Source: Tubiluchus corallicola
Lineage: Eukaryota; Priapulida; Priapulimorpha; Priapulimorphida; Tubiluchidae
Length of the DNA stretch: 39,300 bases
Reading direction: 5' to 3'
Assembly (NCBI GenBank): GCA_030141605.1
Contig: JAQGDQ010000453.1
Span: 1 to 39,300, forward strand
In this document: positions 1-39,300 of the stretch, piece after piece
Layout: each line of letters starts with the position of its first letter
Numbering within the stretch: position 1 is the stretch's first letter
Translations under genes and position numbers: made by a program
The notes under the pieces: generated by a model
Told to the model about the DNA's origin: nothing
The model's database searches: none
What the model saw: only the letters and a program-made list of their open reading frames with translations

Positions 1-741
1 TCATAATTGCATAATAATATTACCATAATTTCCTAATTGCATAATAATATTACCATAATTTCAAAATCTATATTTTTTACGAATTACCAAATCCCAGCCA
101 GTAATATAGAGGCTGATATTTACATGAGTAAGCCGAAACCCGTCAATTATAGTTATAGGTAGTGTGCTAATGGTCTGATAGCTTTGCGCAATTCTATACG
201 GTTCTTCATTACCAGGCAGATGCGCAGTAATGCATTGAATTGAGATGTAGCCAACAGGTGAGCAAGGCAGGTAGGACAGCTTACCTGAGTCTCAGAGCTA
301 TCCAGAGATGAACGAGACGAACGTTCCTCATTGCTGTACTATAATTTTGGTGTTGCGAGTTATCTTTGCATTATCATATTTGATTTATCAACAATGGATG
401 CCAGTTTTCTGATTCTTTAGTGAAATTTGGTTTGTAGAACTTCAATAAATTAAAACGTTGAGGAAATAGCGACGTGATTATTTACGTGATCTAATAAATC
501 TATCCAACCTAGAAAGTGAGTTTCTTGAGGAATTTCACAGACGATTATGATCAGAATTAAAAATAATTGCATTTCGTGCTATTTAACACAATATTATACA
601 GTAATATGTAATTGCAAGACATTATTCCTTCTGTTGACTACGTTTCCGATAAATAAACGTCAATAAAAATGCGTCGTGTAATACTGACGTAATTGCATCT
701 GTATTTATTAAATTGCGCAAACATTACCAATTGGCACAAAC
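1..741. other. Upstream non-coding region
   Basis: AT-rich sequence with no recognisable gene. Positions 3-62 are two copies of a 30-bp unit (CATAATAATATTACCATAAT core), possibly the end of an array that starts left of the window. I see nothing else in it. Confidence 0.6.
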
Positions 742-1045
742 ATTTTAAATTATTAGTCTAGTTACATAAGTCTTTCCAGCAGGTAAGTGAAATGCTAAGT
801 AATATGGATTTGTACGGAAAGATTTTGGGTCATAATTTAACATTGCCTTTTCTTCCCCTGATTTACGTGGCGTAGTGACGTCATGTAATGGCGCCGTCGG
901 AACAATATTGCTGGAGATTTAAGATGAAGACAAACAAAAGATCCTTTCAACGCGAATACCATATGTGCATAAAATTGCTGTAAAGTAGTATAATTTTTAA
1001 GGCGATTTTTCTGAAACCTATTTTAGGTGCCCCTTTTCTTGTTAT
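742..1045 (+). repeat. Interspersed repeat, copy 1 (upstream of exon 1)
   Basis: About 300 bp matching 10738-11055 in direct orientation with many small differences (I estimate about 80-85 percent identity by eye). Shared landmarks are CTAGTTACAT, TTTTCTTCCCCTGATTTACG and GCATAAAATTGCT. Family unknown and no clear terminal repeats. This copy lies in the likely promoter or 5'-UTR region of the gene. Confidence 0.7.
876..883 (+). promoter_or_regulatory. CRE-like octamer TGACGTCA
   Basis: A perfect palindromic CREB/ATF consensus, 366 bp upstream of the start codon and inside the interspersed repeat. The paralogous repeat copy near 10886 has lost it. The same octamer also occurs at 14770 and in the TTAA MITE, so this one may be chance. 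Confidence 0.25.
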
Positions 1046-1140
1046 TTAAACATGGTGCGACATAAGCAGTTTTACCGATATTTATCATCCATTTAAATAA
1101 TTTCTCTCATTTAAATAACGTTTTATTTAATTCTTTTTTA

Positions 1141-1248
1141 ATCTTTTGGTGCAGGCCTATCAACTAGACCAAATAAAGCTGCTAATCATCAGGGAGGACA
1201 AAGAAAACAAACAAAACTAATTAATACACACGTTTTACTCATCAAATA
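1141..1248 (+). other. Possible 5'-UTR exon start (splice acceptor at 1153-1154)
   Basis: A long pyrimidine-rich run ends in TTTGGTGCAG at 1154, a good acceptor. It suggests that the first coding exon carries 94 nt of 5'-UTR and that a non-coding exon, or a spliced leader, lies further upstream. There is no transcript support. Confidence 0.3.
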
Positions 1249-31517
<30,269 letters not shown>

Positions 31518-32013
31518 ACTTAGAAATTAAACTATTATCTACGTCACATGTACTATGTATTAGGCGTATAACTTACTCCCTCCAGCAAATATACAAATTT
31601 ACTTTTGCTAATAAGAATCTTTTCAAGCTTTATAATGTCGAAGCTTTTACCACCTTGATCAATGAATGTCGTTTGTTTAAATTACTCATGTAATTGTGTA
31701 AACAACGCAGTCTTTAGTGACAGAAGTAAAACAATGAGCAGTTAATTAATTATTGAAATCGAATCTTTGTTCAGAAATTGTATTGAAATTGAAATCATGT
31801 ACACATCATTCACGTGATGTAAACAAAGGTGACAACCTATACAGAAAGTTGTGTGCAGAACAGGACACTTTATTTAATGAGCTATCTGTCAATATACATC
31901 ACGAATTAGCCAATCTTCACCGATCAATAAATTTCACAAAATGGAACTTATTGGGCAGTGCCATTGTCGACTAACTTAGACTCCAAAGCAGTAATGTTTG
32001 TCATTTACAGGCC

Positions 32014-32038
32014 AATAAAAAACTGAAAACTAAATAAA
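32014..32038 (+). other. Poly(A) signals of the cyclase gene
   Basis: Two AATAAA hexamers lie at 32014-32019 and 32033-32038, about 500 bp after the stop codon. No transcript evidence is available; the 3'-UTR (about 31518-32060) shows no other feature. Confidence 0.5.
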
Positions 32039-32479
32039 AAGTTTCAAAGCACAATCATGTCTACATTCGGTGTTTAGTTTTCTATTAGGCCTACTCAAGA
32101 ATTCTAGATTTTTTTAAGAACCTTTAAATGTTACTCTAGTTACTGCACACAACTGAAACTTTGATTTTCTTAAGCAATTAATATCGTCATTAATTTCATT
32201 TGTTTAATTTTAGTAATTTCACATGTGGTTTTTGTTACAGAATCGTATTTGAAAATATCAGTGACTGCAGACGTTGCATGTTACAGGCTCCGATTCCTAC
32301 AAATCGACTTGAATAGAATTTTAACGCTTCTCATAATATCTGAACATTTCCAAATACAAGGCTGCCTCTTAGACAGCCTGTTTGTCTAATAATCTGACTG
32401 ATAGAGTATTGTTGTTTTCCTATTAGTTATACATACTCAGTTAATAATACATCCTCATCTCTTTAGAGGACATCAACAG

Positions 32480-32825
<346 letters not shown>

Positions 32826-33056
32826 TCAAAATACCTTCTTATCTAGTAAAATAGTCACTATAATTCTAATTTTGTGTTAAACATTCTTTACATTGTAACT
32901 TTAACCCCTCCACAGAAGCCCACTAGCCTTATTTTCAGAGATTTGCATGGAAAATATTATTGTAATAGAGATATGAAAATACTACGCCACACAAGAGTGG
33001 AAATCTTTACCCATCCACATAATTCGGCACACTGAAAAACCGATATCTAACACTAG

Positions 33057-33360
33057 ACGAATTTCTATTTTAAAACTTGTCTAGTTTCAGTACAACGCAC
33101 TGAATATCTCACAATAGCACTCTACTTTAATTTTCGCTTTCGCGTGCAACACGCTCATGGAATATTTTTCCTGTTGAAAATTGTTAGCTTGTGATGTCAT
33201 CAATAGTTGGACTCGCCCACCGTTAATTAAGTTTCTAATCTATTATTTAATTATCAGAAACGTTTTTGCAATATTAATTATGTTAAAATGTAAACTTTTT
33301 ATGGGACTTGATAATGGGGTAGTATATGAAAACCATCCTGTCTTCCTTTAAGCATTAAAT
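33057..33360 (+). repeat. About 290-bp interspersed repeat, copy 2
   Basis: Direct-orientation homologue of 31067-31365, about 2 kb further on. It does not carry a copy of exon 7. Confidence 0.8.
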
Positions 33361-34626
33361 GAAAATCCAAGTCTCTCCGGGCACGTTGAGCTTATTTTAA
33401 TATTTTAGAAAAATGTTACAAAATTTCTAACTCTGCCTTCCGATGTGACACTAAATGAATTAAAATTTTCACAGCACAAGTAAAATTCTCTACGTTTATT
33501 AGAAATGTTACAATTAGTAATTTTAAATTGAACATGTAGTCTCACTATTAGGCCTATACAGATCCTGTGAACCTATACTAACTGTAGATTAAAAACTTCC
33601 GTTGACTTATGCTGCTTTCTTCGATCATTCATCAGGATAGAATACACCGTCGTACGCATCCCAACAGTGTTGGATAATTTGAAATTTGCCAATATATTAA
33701 AAATGCTTATTGTGCGCATATGAAACACTCGTACACGCAAGTTGGGCTACTGTAAGTTTAAGTTTTTCGAATTGCCTGTAAGAACTTGTTTAGAACTTCC
33801 TCTGTCCACTACACTGGAGGAGTGGATCTTTTGTATGGAATGCGAGTTGTTGACGTGAATCTGTGAAGAGCAGTATCCGACTTCCGGGCAGGAAATGACG
33901 GCATAATAAAATTTTTGTAGGTCGTGGTTTTACCCTGTGATTGTGAGTATTCTACTGGCGTCGGTGGTGTGCTGTCTACCATTGGAACTGCAACATGGAT
34001 AAATTTAAACTAGTTTTTATCTTCCTCAAACAAATTGACAGAACCTTTCACTGATGGCTCTGAGTTTATCTGACTTAACCAAAAGATGGCGCTCGTTCTC
34101 GTACTGGGAATTACGCACCCCTTAGTACATACACAACTATACACTTCTTAAGATTGTGTTTGGTATTTCAATTGCTTATTTGCGAAATGTGAATGGCAAA
34201 TTGCCAGTCAATGATTTGAAATTCCATTTAGGGCAAAAATTTTATTTGAGATCTGATCTTACTTGAATGTGAAATACGTTAATCTTATAATAATGCACTG
34301 GATGTTAAACGATACATAGATTAACTTGAATTTGTCGAGTTTAATACCTTGTTAGTTAAGTTATCCATACACGTATAATAATCCACTATATAATATAGCT
34401 TGTTATGAAACTCAGTTAATTGCTTCAGAGATGGAACGTGATCCAAACCTTATGGTCATTATTTAGCTCAAACAGTTCAACGAACCAGACAGACGTATTG
34501 ACTTATAGAGTTAGTCAGCAAGTCAGTCAGTTAGTTTGTTGACCATAATAATAGTTACATGCAAATTACATTTACAAATGACCTTTACGGTCCATATTAA
34601 ATAAATGCATTATTACACGACTATCA
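33361..34626. other. Downstream non-coding region
   Basis: No gene, tRNA or clear repeat recognised. Contains a patch of GTCAG/GACAG words (34490-34545). The stretches 32060-32480 and 35183-35834 are likewise empty of anything I recognise. Confidence 0.6.
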
Positions 34627-35182
34627 TTAAAGGAAAACCGGATGATTGTGTAAACACAAGTTCAGAATAAAGAATGCTCTAAAATATTGAAAGCTACAAT
34701 AGCTTCTTTTAAATCAAAGCTTAGATTAAATCATAATTACCTCGGACACTCAAATTTTGTCAAACTTTCTAAGCTACTCGCGGCTGAGTGAATCTACTAA
34801 GATTGGCAGCGCCGCATTTTAGTCACATGCGCGTGGACGACAAATAGAAGACGGTGCCGCGATAACCATAATCATGAACTGCAGTGTTAAGTTCTGACGT
34901 CATAAGACGTACAGCCCATTTTCGTGACATCACGCGTCTAAGCAGTACTGTAACACTTACGCAAACGTGCTCGACGCGCAAGGGAAGATGCCTGCCATTG
35001 CACAAACTGTGCTTAGTTTCTGACGTAAGCAAGAGCTGTGTTCGGTTGCCGTTAATTAATTTTCTAAAGTATTTATTCAGACATAAGAAATAATTGCTAA
35101 CATTTATTGGCAAGAAAATGTATATTTTAGACAGTAAATTAAAATGAGATTGAGTCTGAACAATCGTTCGGTTTTCCTTTAA
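34627..35182 (-). mobile_element. TTAA MITE, copy B
   Basis: Flanked by TTAA (34627-34630 and 35179-35182), with AGGAAAACCGGATGATTGTG and CAATCGTTCGGTTTTCCT ends. It is an inverted full-length homologue of 16566-17104. Overlapping frames on both strands (about 34823-35113) are chance frames inside it. Confidence 0.9.
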
Positions 35183-35834
35183 GCACCAGAATGAATAAAA
35201 TATTAAAATAAAACACTAAATTATGTACCTGGTAAATATCAAAACTTCAAACCATAATTTAAATGTCTCCTATTACGTTCTGTTAATGGACACACAGTTG
35301 TCATATGATATTCTGTTTGAATTTGCCCACATTGTACATAGAATGTACATTTATTCATACAAGTCTGTGGGCACGGATTACAGGCCAATGCATTATTATT
35401 AATTTTACTGCACTTCAACTTTCAGTTATACGATAAAGAAATTAGTGACTCAAACTGGGTCATCCGGTAATAAGTGAAGCTTAGATACCGGTCCTACCTG
35501 ACAAAACTGTCTCCATGCTTCTAGGCCTAGTGACTCCTTGATCTGAAGCACGTCTTTTACTATGGAGGCGATTATTGCCAAGAAATCCTCTTAAAAATTG
35601 CCTGGAGATTGGTGCCACTTTTCTACCATCAACAAATTCTAAAAAAACAATTGGTATAAAAATGAAAGAAGAAAAGATTGTGAAATGCTGCAGCCCAATC
35701 TTCCACGTGGCTTACTTCTTTCTTTTTTACATTTTTAGGCTCTAAACTTACTGCGGCCGTGCCTATTTAATTTTGTTGATGGTCGTGGAGAAAACCTAAT
35801 CAACTAACAGCTTGGAGTTAATACTGAATAAAAG

Positions 35835-38800
35835 CTATGTACATGCAGCCATAGTTACCACAACACACGATCTTCTATTTCATATGAAACTATGTACATG
35901 CAGCCATAGTTACCACAACGCACGATCTTCTATTTCATATGAAACTATGTACATGCAGCCATAGTTATCAAAACACACGATCTTCTATTTCATATGAAAC
36001 TATGTACATGCAGCCATAGTTACCACAACGCACGATCTTCTATTTCATATGAAACTATGTACATGCAGCCATAGTTATCAAAACACACGATCTTCTATTT
36101 CATATGAAACTATGTACATGCAGCCATAGTTACCAAAACACACGATCTTCTATTTCATATGAAACTATGTACATGCAGCCATAGTTACCACAACACACGA
36201 TCTTCTATTTCATATGAAACTATGTACATGCAGCCATAGTTACCACAACACACGATCTTCTATTTCTTATGAAACTATGTACATGCAGCCATAGTTACCA
36301 CAGCACACGATCTTCTATTTCATATGAAACTATGTACATGCAGCCATAGTTACCACAACGCACGATCTCCTATTTCATATGAAACTATGTACATGCAGGC
36401 ATAGTTACCACAACACACGATCTTCTATTTCATATGAAACTATGTACATGCAGCCATAGTTACCACAACACACGATCTTCTATTTCTTATGAAACTATGT
36501 ACATGCAGCCATGGTTACCCCAACACACGATCTTCTATTTCATATGAAACTATGCACATGCAGCCATAGTTGCCACAACACACAACCCTCTATTTCATAT
36601 GAAACTATGTACATGCAGCCATAGTTACCACAACACACGATCTTCTATTTCATATGAAACTATGTACATGCAGCCATAGTTACGAAAACACACGATTTTC
36701 TATTTCATATGAAACTATGTACATGCAGCCATAGTTACGAAAACACACGGTTTTCTATTTCATATGAAACTATGTACATGCAGCCATAGCTACCAAAAAC
36801 ACACGATCTTTTATTTTATATAAAACTATGTACATGCAGCCATAGTTACCACAGCACACGATCTTCTATTTCATATGAAACTATGTACATGCAGCCATAG
36901 TTACCACAACACACGATCTTCTATTTCATATGAAACTATGTACATGCAGCCATAGTTACCACAACACACGATCTTCTATTTCATATGAAACTATGTACAT
37001 GCAGCCATAGTTACCACAACACACGATCTTCTATTTCATATGAAACTATGTACATGCAGCCATAGTTACCACAACACACGATCTTCTATTTCATATGAAA
37101 CTATGTACATGCAGCCATAGTTACCACAACACACGATCTTCTATTTCATATGAAACTATGTACATGCAGCCATAGTTACCACAACACACGATCTTCTATT
37201 TCATATGAAACTATGTACATGCAGCCATAGTTACCACAACACACGATCTTCTATTTCATATGAAACTATGTACATGCAGCCATAGTTACCACAACACACG
37301 ATCTTCTATTTCATATGAAACTATGTACATGCAGCCATAGTTACCACAACACACGATCTTCTATTTCATATGAAACTATGTACATGCAGCCATAGTTACC
37401 ACAACACACGATCTTCTATTTCATATGAAACTATGTACATGCAGCCATAGTTACCACAACGCACGATATTCTATTTCATATGAAACTATGTACATGCAGC
37501 CATAGTTACCACAACACGCGATCTTCTATTTCATATGAAACTATGTACATGCAGCCATAGTTACCACAACACACGATCTTCTATTTCTTATGAAACTATG
37601 TACATGCAGCCATGGTTACCCCAACACACGATCTTCTATTTCATATGAAACTATGTACATGCAGCCATAGTTACCACAACACACGATCTCCTATTTCATA
37701 TGAAACTATGTACATGCAGCCATAGTTACCACAGCACACGATCTTCTATTTCATATGAAACTATGTACATGCAGCCATAGTTACCACAACGCACGATCTC
37801 CTATTTCATATGAAACTATGTACATGCAGGCATAGTTACCACAACACACGATCTTCTATTTCATATGAAACTATGTACATGCAGCCATGGTTACCACAAC
37901 ACACGATCTTCTATTTCTTATGAAACTATGTACATGCAGCCATGGTTACCCCAACACACGATCTTCTATTTCTTATGAAACTATGTACATGCAGCCATAG
38001 TTACCACAACACACGATCTTCTATTTCTTATGAAACTATGTACATGCAGCCATAGTTACCACAGCACACGATCTTCTATTTCATATGAAACTATGTACAT
38101 GCAGCCATAGTTACCACAACGCACGATCTCCTATTTCATATGAAACTATGTACATGCAGGCATAGTTACCACAACACACGATCTTCTATTTCATATGAAA
38201 CTATGTACATGCAGCCATAGTTACCACAACACACGATCTTCTATTTCTTATGAAACTATGTACATGCAGCCATAGTTACCACAACACACGATCTTCTATT
38301 TCATATGAAACTATGTACATGCAGCCATAGTTACCACAACACACGATCTTCTATTTCATATGAAACTATGTACATGCAGCCATAGTTACCACAATGCACG
38401 ATATTCTATTTCATATGAAACTATGTACATGCAGCCATAGTTACCACAACACGCGATCTTCTATTTCATATGAAACTATGTACATGCAGCCATAGTTACC
38501 ACAACACACGATCTTCTATTTCATATGAAACTATGTACATGCAGCCATAGTTACCACAACACACGATCTTCTATTTCTTATGAAACTATGTATATGCAGC
38601 CATAGTTACCACAGCACACGATCTTCTATTTCATATGATACTATGTACATGCAGCCATAGTTACCACAAAGCACGATCTCCTATTTCATATGAAACTATG
38701 TACATGCAGGCATAGTTACCACAACACACGATCTTCTATTTCATATGAAACTATGTACATGCAGCCATAGTTACCACAACACACGATCTTCTATTTCTTA

Positions 38801-39300
38801 TGAAACTATGTACATGCAGCCATGGTTACCCCAACACACGATCTTCTATTTCATATGAAACTATGCACATGCAGCCATAGTTGCCACAACACACAACCCT
38901 CTATTTCAAATGAAACTATGTACATGCAGCCATAGTTACGAAAACACACGATTTTCTATTTCATATGAAACTATGTACATGCAGCCATAGCTACCAAAAA
39001 CACACGATCTTTTATTTTATATAAAACTATGTACATGCAGCCATAGTTTCCACAGCACACGATCTTCTATTTCATATGAAACTAAGTACATGCAGCCATA
39101 GTTACCACAACACACGATCTTCTATTTCATATGAAACTATGTACATGCAGCCATAGTTACCACAACACACGATCTTCTATTTCATATGAAACTATGTACA
39201 TGCAGCCATAGTTACCACAACACACGATCTTCTATTTCATATGAAACTATGTACATGCAGCCATAGTTACCACAACGCACGATATTCTATTTCATATGAA
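35835..39300. repeat. 55-bp satellite array (about 63 units, runs off the window)
   Basis: The unit is CTATGTACATGCAGCCATAG, then TTACCACAACACACGATCTT and CTATTTCATATGAAA, 55 bp. Two units are 56 bp (extra A near 36797 and 38998). Copies are mostly over 90 percent identical. Ordered variant runs recur at multiples of 55 bp (see findings). The unit contains the palindromes CATATG and ATGTACAT. No open frame. Confidence 0.98.

Noticed and set aside
34823-35113. Overlapping 96-aa and 69-aa frames on opposite strands
   Set aside because: Both lie inside the non-coding TTAA MITE and are not kept open in its other copy.

Overview
This is an animal (metazoan) genomic window and is most likely from a marine invertebrate. 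It is AT-rich and has long GT-AG introns. It carries a tRNA-headed SINE with an (ATT)n tail, hAT-like and TTAA-type (piggyBac-like) non-autonomous DNA transposons, non-LTR retrotransposon scraps and many micro- and minisatellites. No bacterial operon, CRISPR array, rRNA or free-standing tRNA gene is visible. I cannot name the species from the sequence.

One complete protein-coding gene fills most of the window. It lies on the + strand, with coding span 1249-31517, seven coding exons and 1007 codons plus stop. All six introns are GT-AG and the reading frame is continuous across every junction. The predicted protein is a single-pass receptor guanylyl cyclase of unusual architecture. It has a signal peptide, then a complete PstS-type phosphate-binding domain (a class II periplasmic binding protein, residues about 30-362), one transmembrane helix (about 390-412), a kinase-homology domain, a dimerisation helix and a class III guanylyl cyclase domain. 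Canonical animal receptor cyclases instead carry a class I (ANF-receptor) ectodomain. Every residue position known to hold phosphate in E. coli PstS is conserved, or conservatively replaced. In contrast, three catalytic positions of the cyclase are changed (Asp to Asn816, Asn to Thr935, Arg to Gln939). The protein therefore reads as an intact oxyanion sensor joined to a pseudokinase and a probably weakened or dead cyclase.

Layout. 1-1248 is the upstream region; it includes an interspersed repeat carrying a CRE-like octamer, and possibly a 5'-UTR acceptor. 1249-1586 is exon 1. Intron 1 (14.8 kb) holds an AGT-type repeat, a LINE scrap, a large inverted-repeat structure with TTAA termini (3206-8090), several minisatellites, a SINE and two strong hairpins. 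Exon 2 is 16362-16521. Intron 2 holds a TTAA MITE, a LINE scrap and a hAT MITE with a perfect 8-bp target duplication. Exons 3 and 4 are 20651-20890 and 21585-21747. Intron 4 is full of simple repeats. Exon 5 (23927-25875, 1949 bp) encodes the end of the binding domain and nearly the whole intracellular half. Exons 6 and 7 (28033-28113 and 31425-31517) finish the cyclase domain. Poly(A) signals follow at about 32014-32038. The downstream flank holds a second SINE copy, a duplicated about 290-bp repeat, a second TTAA MITE, and a 55-bp satellite array of about 63 units that runs off the right edge.

The most interesting item is the fusion of a bacterial-type phosphate-binding domain to a receptor guanylyl cyclase, with a conserved ligand pocket and a degraded catalytic centre. 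Most other open frames are products of tandem repeats or antisense shadows.
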